Shown: one piece after another, positions 40,902-49,151 of the stretch
Layout of the letters: every line of letters starts with the position of its first letter
How positions within the stretch are numbered: position 1 is the stretch's first letter
Assembly (NCBI RefSeq): GCF_000519005.1
Contig: NZ_JAER01000009.1
Coordinates: 91,601-145,808, forward strand
Length of the DNA: 54,208 bases
Reading direction: 5' to 3'
Origin: Nocardioides sp. J54
Lineage (GTDB): Bacteria > Actinomycetota > Actinomycetes > Propionibacteriales > Nocardioidaceae
Notes under the pieces: model-generated
What the model saw: the letters and a program-made list of their open reading frames with translations, nothing else
The model's database searches: none
What the model was told of the DNA's origin: nothing
Program-made: the position numbers and the translations under genes

Positions 40902-41407
40902 CGATCCACACCACCCACCCCTTCGCCGACGCGGACCCGGACCCGGCGCGCCGGTTCCGATCGCACGTCAGCGGCGCCGTGACGCTGTGGACCGCGGGCG
41001 ACGACGTCGAGCGCGCGGGACTCACGGTCACCTCGCTCATGGTCGCCCTCGGTCCGGAGCCGACGGTGCTGGCGCTCCTCGACCCGGACTCGGACCTGCT
41101 CGAGGTGCTCCGTGAGACCGGGACCGCGATCGTGCAGCTGCTGTCGTGGCCGGACCGCCAGCTCGCCGAGGCGTTCGCGGGTACGGCGCCGGCGCCGGGC
41201 GGCCCGTTCCGGCAAGCCGCGTTCGTGGACACCGACCACGGGCCCCGGCTCGCGTCGTCGGCCACCTGGGCGGGGGTCCGCCTGACGGGGGAGCGGGAGG
41301 TCGGCTGGTCCGTCGAGGTCGCGGCCGTGGTCGAGCACGTGGAGGTCGGCGAGACCGACGACCCGCTGCTGCACCGCCGCGGCCGATTCCACCGCCACCA
41401 GGCGTAG
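40898..41407 (+). CDS. Flavin reductase-like FMN-binding protein
   Basis: A 169-aa flavoprotein-like domain: FRSHVSGAVTLWTA, TVTSLMVALGPEPTVLALLDPDSDLLE and the C-terminal VEVAAVVEHVEVGETDDPLLHRRGRFH fit the FMN-binding split-barrel/flavin reductase family, with the DPLLHRRGRFH end as the usual signature. It starts inside the end of macS (4-bp overlap) and ends 19 bp before macR. Whether it supplies reduced flavin or senses redox for the pair is unknown. Confidence 0.82.
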   Translation: MTIHTTHPFADADPDPARRFRSHVSGAVTLWTAGDDVERAGLTVTSLMVALGPEPTVLALLDPDSDLLEVLRETGTAIVQLLSWPDRQLAEAFAGTAPAPGGPFRQAAFVDTDHGPRLASSATWAGVRLTGEREVGWSVEVAAVVEHVEVGETDDPLLHRRGRFHRHQA

Positions 41408-41426
41408 GGCACTAGGGTTCCTGACC

Positions 41427-42083
41427 ATGACGGACCAGATCCGGGTCATGGTCGTCGACGACCACCCCATGTGGCGCGACGCCGTCGAGCGCGACCTCGC
41501 GGCCGCCGGCTTCGACGTGGTCGCGGTGGCCGCCACCGGCACCGAGGCGATCAACCGGTTCCGGGCGACCCGGCCGCAGGTCGTCGTGCTGGACCTGCAG
41601 ATCCCCGCCCCGACGGGCGTCGAGGTCACGGCCGCGGTGCTGTCGGAGGAGCCGTCGTCGCGGGTGCTGATCCTGTCGGCGTCGGGCGAGCAGGACGACG
41701 TCCTCGCGGCCGTGAAGGCCGGTGCCACCGGCTACCTGGTGAAGTCGGCCTCGCGCGAGGAGCTGCTCGACGCGGTGCGCCGCGTCGCGGCCGGCGACAG
41801 CGTGTTCACCCCCGGGCTCGCAGCGCTCGTGCTCGGCGAGTTCCGGCGGATGAACCAGCCGGAGACGCCGCCGGGGGAGAGGCTCACCGAGCGGGAGACC
41901 GAGATCCTGCGGATGGTGGCCAAGGGGATGTCGTACAAGCAGATCGCGGAGCGGCTCGTGCTCTCCCACCGCACGGTGCAGAACCACGTGCAGAACACGC
42001 TGCGGAAGCTGCAGATGCACAACCGCGTGCAGCTCACCCGCTACGCCATCGAGCAGGGCCTCGACGTCGACGACGACGAGTAG
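41427..42083 (+). CDS. macR: MacR-family LuxR response regulator
   Basis: A 218-aa NarL-type regulator. Receiver Asp11/12, phospho-acceptor Asp56 (VVVLDLQIPAP), Lys in GYLVKSASREE; GerE domain with TERETEILRMVAKGMSYKQIAERLVLSHRTVQNHVQNTLRKLQ. It is the expected partner of MacS. An ATG 41427 start gives the normal short N-terminus. Convergent to the MpaB-type gene. Confidence 0.92.
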   Translation: MTDQIRVMVVDDHPMWRDAVERDLAAAGFDVVAVAATGTEAINRFRATRPQVVVLDLQIPAPTGVEVTAAVLSEEPSSRVLILSASGEQDDVLAAVKAGATGYLVKSASREELLDAVRRVAAGDSVFTPGLAALVLGEFRRMNQPETPPGERLTERETEILRMVAKGMSYKQIAERLVLSHRTVQNHVQNTLRKLQMHNRVQLTRYAIEQGLDVDDDE

Positions 42084-42122
42084 GGCCCAGTCGGCCCCGT
42101 CGGCCCGGACGGCCCGGACGGC

Positions 42123-43340
42123 TCAGTCGCCGCGGGCGGGGTGCGGCTTCCCGCCGGAGGGCGAGGCGTCGACGAGGTCGTGCTGGACGCCCCAGTCGCG
42201 GCGCAGCCGCTGCTCCTGCTCGGCCTCGTAGGCCTTGCCGCGCCGCGCGCGGCGCGGCAGCGTCGCCGGCACCCGGTCGAGCGCGTGGTTCACCGCGGAC
42301 AGCACCGGCCCGGTGCGCGCCACGAGCGCGGTCAGCCGGGTGGACGGGATGGCCAGCTCGTCAGCGATCTCGTCACCGAGGAAGAGCCGCTCCAGAGCGT
42401 GCACGACGGCCGGCGCGTGGCGGGCCAGGCGGCCGGGCAGGACGCCCTCGAGCTCGGGCACGAGGAACTCGCGGTTGATGCTGCCGACCAGCGCCCGGCA
42501 GTAGTCGTCGACCGGCGGCCGGGTCAGCAGGTAGACCTCCTCCAGCCGCTGCTGCTCGGCGGCGTCGCGGGGGAGCAGGGACGGGTCGATGCCGAGCAGG
42601 TGGCCGAGGTAGCGCCAGCGGGCGTAGGCCGCGTCGACCTCGTGCGGGAGGTACGGCGCGCCGACCTGCCGCATCGCGCGCAGCGGGATGAGCGTGAACT
42701 CGACGAGCGTGTAGGCGAGGTAGGCCTGGCAGATCGGCAGCCCCCACGCGGCGGAGTCCCAGTCGGGACGCCGCAGCAGGTCGGCGCGGACGAGCGCGTG
42801 GATGATCCGCACCCGCACGGTGAGCTCGAAGCCGTCGGAGAACCGGTCCAGCCCGCCGGGCTGGTTGACGGCGATCAGCCACGAGCCGACCTCGATGGTG
42901 CGCGCACCGGCGTTCTCGACGTACCTCCCGGTCATCTCCAGCGGCCGGGACGCCGCGGAGTTCGCGTAGCCGCTGACCAGGGAGGCGGCGCCGAGCACGA
43001 TGCCGGCGGCGCGGGAGTAGCGCGAGACGTAGCGGCTGTCGCGGTAGATCCGCTCCGCGTCGAGCCACGGCGGGGTGCGGTCGAGCTCGGCGAAGAGCGC
43101 CCGCAGCGACTCCGGTGCGTCGGGCACGGCGTCGATACCCTCGCGGCACGCGGTCCGGAGCATGCGCATCGCCCGGCGGTGCCCCACCTTTGCGAAGTCG
43201 GCGACGAAGGCGTCGGCCAGCGGGTCGCCCTGCCACATGGCGGCGAGGTAGGTGTCGGTGAATTCCCCGAACCGGCGCCGGGCCTCGTCCACCCGACGGA
43301 GGCTGGTCGGGACGCTGGCGGGGAGCTGCTCGGTCACCAT
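42123..43340 (-). CDS. MpaB/latex-clearing-type oxygenase (DUF2236)
   Basis: A 405-aa haem-dependent oxygenase family protein. The start VDEARRRFGEFTDTYLAAMWQGDPLADAFVADF, the helical body with YVSRYSRAAGIVLGAAS and INQPGGLDRFSDGFELTVRVRIIHALVRADL, and CQAYLAYTLVEFTLIPLRAMRQ resemble ER-bound oxygenase MpaB/MpaB' and Lcp. No signal peptide is visible. The substrate is unknown; Lcp acts on polyisoprene, MpaB on a terpenoid side chain. It diverges from a TetR gene, which probably controls it. Confidence 0.82.
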   Translation of the reverse strand: MVTEQLPASVPTSLRRVDEARRRFGEFTDTYLAAMWQGDPLADAFVADFAKVGHRRAMRMLRTACREGIDAVPDAPESLRALFAELDRTPPWLDAERIYRDSRYVSRYSRAAGIVLGAASLVSGYANSAASRPLEMTGRYVENAGARTIEVGSWLIAVNQPGGLDRFSDGFELTVRVRIIHALVRADLLRRPDWDSAAWGLPICQAYLAYTLVEFTLIPLRAMRQVGAPYLPHEVDAAYARWRYLGHLLGIDPSLLPRDAAEQQRLEEVYLLTRPPVDDYCRALVGSINREFLVPELEGVLPGRLARHAPAVVHALERLFLGDEIADELAIPSTRLTALVARTGPVLSAVNHALDRVPATLPRRARRGKAYEAEQEQRLRRDWGVQHDLVDASPSGGKPHPARGD

Positions 43341-43351
43341 GCCACGAGGCT

Positions 43352-43372
43352 AAAGTGAGGAAGTCTCACCTT
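43352..43372. promoter_or_regulatory. Inverted repeat between oxygenase and TetR genes
   Basis: AAAGTGAG-GAAGT-CTCACCTT: near-perfect 8-bp arms (one mismatch) in the 55-bp divergent gap. Size and place fit a TetR operator that overlaps both promoters. Confidence 0.6.
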
Positions 43373-43395
43373 CTACTCGCTTTTCGGGAGGCCTC

Positions 43396-44016
43396 GTGGC
43401 GCAGCGCCCGCGGGCCCGTCCGCGCCAGGACCGGGCCGTCCAGACGCGCCGGCACCTCCTGGACACGGCCGTGCGCATCCTCGACCAGCACGGCGCCGAC
43501 CGGCTGACCACGACCGCCGTCGTCGAGCGTGCGCACGTCAGCAGCGGCACGTTCTACCGCTACTTCAACGACCGCAACGAGCTGCTCGACGTGCTCCGCG
43601 ACGAGGCGGTGCGCGCGATCAGCGACGACCTCATGGTCAGCGTCGTCGACGCGCTCGAGCTCGACCTCGAGGACGCCATCCGGCTGGTCGTGGTCACCCT
43701 CGTCGAGGGCTTCGAGCAGCACCGTGGCGTCATCACCGCGATGGTCAACCGCATGCCGGCCGGCAACAACGCCAACGTGCTCCCCGAGATCGAGGCCGAC
43801 CTGCACCGGCTCGCCTCCCTGCTCCCGCGCCGGCACCGCCCGGACCTGCCGGCCGAGCGGCTCGAGGGCGTGGTGTTCATGCTGATGGGTGTCCTCGTCT
43901 CCACCTGCCTGCGCACCGCGCTGGCACGGCCACCGGGCGTGGACCGGGACCAGCTCGTCGACCTGACGGTCGCGATGATCAGCGCCGGCCTGCGCGACCT
44001 TCCGGGAGGGGACTGA
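43396..44016 (+). CDS. TetR-family transcriptional regulator
   Basis: A 206-aa repressor. The TetR HTH is clear: RRHLLDTAVRILDQHGADRLTTTAVVERAHVSSGTFYRYFNDRNELLDV. The C-terminal domain (residues 80-200) is a QacR-like helical ligand pocket, no ligand assignable. It diverges from the MpaB-type gene and an inverted repeat lies between them, so it probably represses that gene and itself. The GTG 43396 start precedes an Arg-rich arm. Confidence 0.9.
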   Translation: MAQRPRARPRQDRAVQTRRHLLDTAVRILDQHGADRLTTTAVVERAHVSSGTFYRYFNDRNELLDVLRDEAVRAISDDLMVSVVDALELDLEDAIRLVVVTLVEGFEQHRGVITAMVNRMPAGNNANVLPEIEADLHRLASLLPRRHRPDLPAERLEGVVFMLMGVLVSTCLRTALARPPGVDRDQLVDLTVAMISAGLRDLPGGD

Positions 44017-44049
44017 CCGCAGGGCCCGCGCGTCGGGCAGACTCGGGGC

Positions 44050-44940
44050 GTGGCCGACCTGCTGGAGATCGCCGACGAGCTCTACGCCCTGCCGCTGGGC
44101 GAGTTCACGCCGTCGCGCGACGCACGGGTGAAGGAGCTCAAGGGCACGCCGCTGGCCGCGAAGGTGAAGTCGTTGCGCAAGCCCAGCACCGCTGCGTGGG
44201 TCGTCAACCTGCTGGTACGACGCGAGGGAGGCCAGGTCGACCAGGTGCTCAGCGTCGGCGCGGCCCTGCGCGAGGCCCAGCAGGCGATGTCGGCCGGCGA
44301 GCTCCGCAACCTCACCCGGCAACGCCGGCAGGTCACCGCCGCCGTCACCACCCAGGCCCGGCGGCTCGCCGCCGAGGAGGGCCTGCGGGTCACCGAGGCC
44401 GTCGCCGAGCAGGTCGAGGCGACGCTCACCGCCGCGATGGTCGACGAGGGCTGCGGCCGGGCCGTGCGCAGCGGGCTCCTGACCGCGGCGCTGCGCACCA
44501 CCGGCGTCGAGCCGATGGAGGAGGGCGACCTCGCCACGGCGCTCGCCGTGCCGGAGGCGCTGGGCTTCAGCGCCACGCCGCGCGAGGCGAAGGCGCCCGG
44601 CCCGCCCGACCTGCACGTCGTACCGGACCCGGACAGGGAGGCGAAGGCGCGCGCGGCCGCGGAGGAGCGCCTCGCCGCGGCGGTCGAGGAGCACGAGGCC
44701 GCGGCCGAAGCCCACGACGAGGCGAAGGCCGAGGTCGAGCGGCTCGAGGCGCGCCAGCTGCAGGTGCAGGCCGAGATCGACGAGCTGCGCCGCAAGCTCG
44801 CCGACCTCGAGGACCAGGCCGAGGGGCTCGAGGAGGAGCTGGCCGAGGCCGAGGAGGTCCGCGACGGTGCCTCGGCCGAGCTGCGCACCGCCACCGCGGA
44901 GCGCGACGCCGCCCAGCGCGCGCTCGACCGCCTCGGCTGA
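44050..44940 (+). CDS. Coiled-coil protein of unknown function
   Basis: A 296-aa protein. The N-terminal domain has the phrase LGEFTPSRDARVKELKG and KVKSLRKPSTAAWVVNLLVR, seen in a conserved actinobacterial family. A long Ala/Glu-rich coiled coil fills about 195-290 (AAVEEHEAAAEAHDEAKAEVERLEARQ). No membrane segment or catalytic motif is visible. A role in cell organisation or DNA handling is possible; none is assigned. Starts 33 bp after the TetR gene and may be co-transcribed. Confidence 0.8.
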   Translation: MADLLEIADELYALPLGEFTPSRDARVKELKGTPLAAKVKSLRKPSTAAWVVNLLVRREGGQVDQVLSVGAALREAQQAMSAGELRNLTRQRRQVTAAVTTQARRLAAEEGLRVTEAVAEQVEATLTAAMVDEGCGRAVRSGLLTAALRTTGVEPMEEGDLATALAVPEALGFSATPREAKAPGPPDLHVVPDPDREAKARAAAEERLAAAVEEHEAAAEAHDEAKAEVERLEARQLQVQAEIDELRRKLADLEDQAEGLEEELAEAEEVRDGASAELRTATAERDAAQRALDRLG

Positions 44941-44959
44941 CCCGCCGGGACGGCGGACC

Positions 44960-45775
44960 TCAGCCCGCGCGGACGATCTCGAGCACCCGCCGGTCGATCC
45001 AGGCCAGCTCGGGGGAGACCCGCATCTCGTAGTTCTCGGTGCCCACCCAGGTCAGGAAGTCGGGGTGGCCGGCCGCGGTCGCGAAGGCCTCCAGCTCCTC
45101 ACGCAGCCCGGCGTGGACCACCACCTTCTCGTCGTCGGTCGAGGCGGTGAGGTAGAGCTCGTGCAGCGCCAGCAGCCGGCGCAGCTCCTCGATCGGCGCG
45201 GCGTGGTCGTCGACGCGGAGGTCGACGGCGACGTCGTCGCGACCGCCGTAACCGGCCTCCTCGCGGACCACCATGATCGCGGCGGACTGGCGCCCGCGAC
45301 GGTCGCCGCCGGCCTCGTCGCCCGCGGCCAGCGCGGCCACCAGCCGGTCCTGCAGGGGCGCCGTGGCGTCGCTGGCGAGCCAGGCCTCCTCCATCGCCTC
45401 GACCACCTCGGGGCCGGCCAGGCAGTTGCCCTGGATGGCGTAGCCGTCGCCGGTGCGGCCGCCGGCCCACGGGATGCACTCGGTGCCGGTGTGCGAGGCG
45501 GCGTTGCCGTCGAGGTCGACGATGCCGGCCTGGCGGTGCTGGTAGCCGGGATCCTCCTCCAGGAGCCGCTGGAGCGCGACCGGTGCGGTCGCCCCCTCGT
45601 CCAGGTGGGCGAGGGCGAGACCCTTCCAGGCCACGTTCGCGTCGGCCTGGGTGGCGATGGCACCGACCCCCGCCACGGCGGCCGGGACGGCGGAGCCGAC
45701 GGCGAGGAACTTCGAGGCGACGGCGACGCCCCAGGTCTCGCCGTCGGCGGAGCGGGCAACGATCGAGAAGGTCAT
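44960..45775 (-). CDS. DUF1028 domain protein
   Basis: A 271-aa protein of the DUF1028 family, an Ntn-hydrolase-like fold: TFSIVARSADGETWGVAVASKFLAVGSAVPAAVAGVGAIATQADAN is diagnostic, as is the GYAIQGNCLAGPEVVEAM segment. Some members carry C-terminal domains; this one has about 90 extra residues. The enzymatic role is unproven across the family. The ATG 45775 starts exactly at the domain. Converges with the coiled-coil gene, 19 bp away. Confidence 0.88.
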   Translation of the reverse strand: MTFSIVARSADGETWGVAVASKFLAVGSAVPAAVAGVGAIATQADANVAWKGLALAHLDEGATAPVALQRLLEEDPGYQHRQAGIVDLDGNAASHTGTECIPWAGGRTGDGYAIQGNCLAGPEVVEAMEEAWLASDATAPLQDRLVAALAAGDEAGGDRRGRQSAAIMVVREEAGYGGRDDVAVDLRVDDHAAPIEELRRLLALHELYLTASTDDEKVVVHAGLREELEAFATAAGHPDFLTWVGTENYEMRVSPELAWIDRRVLEIVRAG

Positions 45776-45806
45776 GCCCGCAGCCTAGGGCGCGCCGGGA
45801 GCCGGC

Positions 45807-46850
45807 CTAGGCCGAGTCGCGGCGGACCAGCGCCGGCGGGAAGATCACCCGGATCGGGCGTGGTCCGCGCTGGTCGTCGATCTGCTCCAGCAGCAGCCGC
45901 ACGGCCTGCTCGGCCATCTCCCCGATCGGGTTGCGCACCGTCGTCAGCTGCGGCGTGGTGCGTTCGGGTACCCCCACATCGTCGTACCCGACCACAGCCA
46001 CGTCGCCCGGGACGCTGCGTCCCGACCCGGCGAGCACGCGCAGCGCGCCCGCCGCCATGAGGTCCGACGCGGCGACGATGCCGTCGAGGTCCGGCGCCCG
46101 CTCCAGCAGCAGCCGGGCCGCCGCCTCGCCGCCGGACTCGGTGAAGTCGCCGTGCTCGACGAGATCGTCGGACAGCCCCGCGGCCCGCATGGTCGTGCGC
46201 CAGCCGTCGAGGCGGTCGATGCCGGCGGCCATGTCGCCCGGTCCGGCGATCGTCGCGATCCGGCGGCAGCCCCGCTCGACCAGCAGCTCGGTCGCGGCCC
46301 GCCCGCCCGCGACGTTGTCGGTGTCGACGTAGGCGACCTTGTCCGCGCTGGTCCACGGCCGGCCGACGAACGCGCACGGCAGGCCGAGCGCGGCGAGGTG
46401 GTCGGCGAGCCGGTCGCTGCGGTGGTGCGAGACCACGATCGCGCCGTCGATGTGCCGGCTGCCGAGGTAGCGCAGCAGGCGCCGCTCCTCCTCGCCGGGC
46501 TTCGCCAGCAGCAGCACGAGCTGCAGGTCCCGGGTCGCGAGCATCCGGTTGACCCCGCGCAGGGTGTGCACGAAGAAGGGGTCGGAGAACACCCGCTCGT
46601 CCGGCTCGGGCACCACCAGCGCGACCGAGTCGGTGCGTCGGGTGACCAGGCTCCGGGCGGCCGGGTTCGGGGTGTAGCCGAGCTCGAGCACGGCCGCCTC
46701 GACCGCGGCGAGCGCGGCGGGGGAGACCCGGTTGCCCCCGTTGATCGCGCGCGAGGCCGTCGCCCGCGACACACCGGCGCGGCGGGCGACCTCGTCGAGG
46801 GTCGGCGCACCCCCCGGGGAGTCGCTCGGCGGTCGGTTCACGCGGGGCAC
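45807..46850 (-). CDS. cebR: LacI-family regulator, CebR-like
   Basis: A 347-aa repressor from GTG 46850, two bp after the GH1 gene. The HTH (TLDEVARRAGVSRATASRAINGGNRVS, hinge PNPAARSL) and the periplasmic-binding-protein-like sensor domain (about 75-340) are complete. An alternative GTG at 46841 would be three codons shorter. As last gene of the sugar operon and with CebR-like boxes in the promoter, it is probably the feedback repressor. In Streptomyces, CebR is released by cellobiose. Confidence 0.88.
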   Translation of the reverse strand: MPRVNRPPSDSPGGAPTLDEVARRAGVSRATASRAINGGNRVSPAALAAVEAAVLELGYTPNPAARSLVTRRTDSVALVVPEPDERVFSDPFFVHTLRGVNRMLATRDLQLVLLLAKPGEEERRLLRYLGSRHIDGAIVVSHHRSDRLADHLAALGLPCAFVGRPWTSADKVAYVDTDNVAGGRAATELLVERGCRRIATIAGPGDMAAGIDRLDGWRTTMRAAGLSDDLVEHGDFTESGGEAAARLLLERAPDLDGIVAASDLMAAGALRVLAGSGRSVPGDVAVVGYDDVGVPERTTPQLTTVRNPIGEMAEQAVRLLLEQIDDQRGPRPIRVIFPPALVRRDSA

Positions 46851-46851
46851 G

Positions 46852-48318
46852 TTAACCGACTTCCGGCAGGCGTCCGGTGCGGGCGACCTCGGCGATGAGC
46901 CGGGCGCTCGACTTGGGGGTACGACGCTGGTTCTCGAAGTCGCAGTGCACGATGCCGAAGCGCTGCTCGTAGCCGTAGGCCCACTCGAAGTTGTCGAGCA
47001 ACGACCACGCGAAGTAGCCGCGCACGTCGACACCGGCGGCCATCGCCTCGTGGAGGGCGCGCAGGTGGCCGTGGAAGTAGGTCACCCGCTCCGGGTCGTG
47101 CACCGTGCCGTCGGGCGCCACCTCGTCGGGGTAGGCCGCGCCGTTCTCGGTGATGTAGACCGGCGGGAGGTCGTAGTCGCGGGCGAGCCCGACCAGCAGG
47201 TCGCGCAGGCCGTCGGGCTGGACCTCCCAGTCGATGCCGGTCACCGGCAGCCCGCGGCGGGGGAAGACGATGCCGTCGCCGCCCGGGAACGGGCTGGAGG
47301 TCGGCCGGCTCGGGTGCGGGATCCGCGAGCCGAGCAGGTCGGCCGCCGGGTGCTCGCGACCCGACGCGGCGTCGCCGTGGTAGTAGTTCACGCCCAGGAA
47401 GTCGAGGGGAGCGCTGATCACCTCGAGGTCGCCCTCGAGCACGAACTCCTGCCAGGCCCGGCCGCGCCAGGTCATGCCCTCGGTGTGCGCGGCCAGCCCG
47501 TCGTCGTACTTGCCGCGCAGGACCGGCTCGAGGAACACCCGGTTCCACAGCTGGTCGACCCGCTCGGCCGCCGCCACGTCGGCCGGCTCGCCGGTGTCGA
47601 AGGGCTCGGACAGGGTGAGGTTCAGCGTGATGCCGAGCTGGTCCTCCGGTGCGCGCCGGCGCAGCTCCTCCACGGTGCGCCCGTGGGCGAGCAGGAGGTG
47701 GTGGGCGGCGATGACGCCGGCGACGCCCTCCTGCCGGCCCGGCGCGTGCTGGCCGCCGGTGTAGCCGAGGAAGGCGCTGCACCACGGCTCGTTGAAGGTG
47801 GTCCAGTGGTGCACGCGGTCGCCGAGCGCCTCGTGGATCGTGAGCGCGTACTCGACGTACCGCTCGACGGTGTCCCGCTCCAGCCAGCCGCCGGCGTCCT
47901 CGAGCGCCTGGGGCAGGTCCCAGTGGTAGAGCGTCGCCCACGGCAGCACGCCGGCCCCGAGGAGCTCGTCGACGAGGCGGTCGTAGAAGCCGATGCCCGC
48001 CGGGTTGGGGGCACCGCCGTCCGGGCGCACCCGCGGCCACGCGATGGAGAAGCGGTAGGAGCCGAGGCCGAGGTCGCGCACGAGGGCGACGTCCTCGGGC
48101 ATCCGGTGGTAGTGGTCGCACGCGACGTCCCCGGTGTCGCCGTTGCGCACCGCGCCGGGGACCCTGCTGAAGGTGTCCCAGATCGATGGCGTGCGGCCGT
48201 CCTCGCTGGCGGCGCCCTCGATCTGGTACGCCGCGGTCGCGGCTCCCCAGAGGAAGTCGGCGGGGAACGTGGGCTCGCCGTCGGTGGGCTGGGCGGGGGT
48301 GGGGGTCGGGGAGGTCAT
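46852..48318 (-). CDS. bglC: GH1 beta-glucosidase (BglC-like)
   Basis: Cytoplasmic beta-glucosidase, 488 aa from ATG 48318. Acid/base Glu177 (TTFNEPW) and nucleophile Glu391 (YITENGAAY) are in place, as are FPADFLWGAATAAYQIEGA and the C-terminal GYFAWSLLDNFEWAYGY motif. It overlaps the upstream permease by 4 bp. The best fit is cellobiose/cello-oligosaccharide hydrolysis after import by the linked transporter. No signal peptide, so it acts inside. Confidence 0.93.
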   Translation of the reverse strand: MTSPTPTPAQPTDGEPTFPADFLWGAATAAYQIEGAASEDGRTPSIWDTFSRVPGAVRNGDTGDVACDHYHRMPEDVALVRDLGLGSYRFSIAWPRVRPDGGAPNPAGIGFYDRLVDELLGAGVLPWATLYHWDLPQALEDAGGWLERDTVERYVEYALTIHEALGDRVHHWTTFNEPWCSAFLGYTGGQHAPGRQEGVAGVIAAHHLLLAHGRTVEELRRRAPEDQLGITLNLTLSEPFDTGEPADVAAAERVDQLWNRVFLEPVLRGKYDDGLAAHTEGMTWRGRAWQEFVLEGDLEVISAPLDFLGVNYYHGDAASGREHPAADLLGSRIPHPSRPTSSPFPGGDGIVFPRRGLPVTGIDWEVQPDGLRDLLVGLARDYDLPPVYITENGAAYPDEVAPDGTVHDPERVTYFHGHLRALHEAMAAGVDVRGYFAWSLLDNFEWAYGYEQRFGIVHCDFENQRRTPKSSARLIAEVARTGRLPEVG

Positions 48319-49151
48319 CCCTTGACGGCTCCTTGCATGATGCCGGTGACCAGCTGTCGGCCGGCGAGGACGAAGAGCAGGAGCAGCGGGATGGTCGACA
48401 TCCCGGCGCCTGCGAGGACGAGCGCGTAGTCGGTGGTCTGGCCCTGGCCGGTCAGCGCCAGCCGGTCGAGGGCGATCTGGAGGGTCTCGGTCTCCTGCAG
48501 CGCGACGAGGGGCCACATGTAGTCGGTCCACACCTGCATGAAGGTGAACAGGAAGAGGATCGCCATCGCCGGGCGTGCGGCCGGGACGGCGACGGTCCAG
48601 AAGGTGCGCAGCATGGTGCAGCCGTCCATGCGGGCGGCCTCGATCAGCTCCGTGGGCACCGCGTCGACGAGGTACTGCCGCATGAAGAACACGCCGAACG
48701 CGGTGACCAGCGTCGGCAGGGCGACGGCGGCGAGGGTGTCGAGCAGGCCGTAGTCGCGCATCAGGATGAACAGCGGGACGATCGCCAGCTGCGTCGGCAC
48801 GGCCATCGTCATCACGACGAAGCCCATCAGCAGGTTGCTGCCGCGGAACGTCAGCTTCGCGAACGCGTAGCCGGCCAGGGTCGAGAAGAAGACCACGGCG
48901 ACGCCGCAGGCGGTCGAGACGATGAGGCTGTTGAGCATCGCCTGCCAGAAGTCCACCGAGTCGATGACGCGGCGGGCGTTCTCGAGGAAGTGGCCGCCCG
49001 GCACGAGCGGGGGAGGGAAATCGTTGGCCTCGCCCTTGGTGTGCGAGCCGATGACGAACGACCAGTAGAGCGGCAGCGCCGAGCCCAGCACGAACGCGGC
49101 GAGCAGGCCGTAGACGAGGAACCCGGGGCGGCCGGAGGTGCGGGCGCTCAC
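48315..49151 (-). CDS. cebG: Sugar ABC transporter permease, CebG-like
   Basis: A 278-aa MalG-type permease from GTG 49151. Six membrane helices are predicted by eye, the first near residues 10-32; the EAA loop EAARMDGCTMLRTFWTVAVP is where the ATPase docks. It overlaps both neighbours by 4 bp, showing tight coupling with the MalF-type permease and the beta-glucosidase. The long upstream frame is not MalG-like. Confidence 0.92.
   Translation of the reverse strand: MSARTSGRPGFLVYGLLAAFVLGSALPLYWSFVIGSHTKGEANDFPPPLVPGGHFLENARRVIDSVDFWQAMLNSLIVSTACGVAVVFFSTLAGYAFAKLTFRGSNLLMGFVVMTMAVPTQLAIVPLFILMRDYGLLDTLAAVALPTLVTAFGVFFMRQYLVDAVPTELIEAARMDGCTMLRTFWTVAVPAARPAMAILFLFTFMQVWTDYMWPLVALQETETLQIALDRLALTGQGQTTDYALVLAGAGMSTIPLLLLFVLAGRQLVTGIMQGAVKG

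Noticed and set aside
46842..47033. Longer N-terminus for the LacI regulator
   Set aside because: The extra residues lie inside the GH1 gene in another frame and have no LacI similarity.
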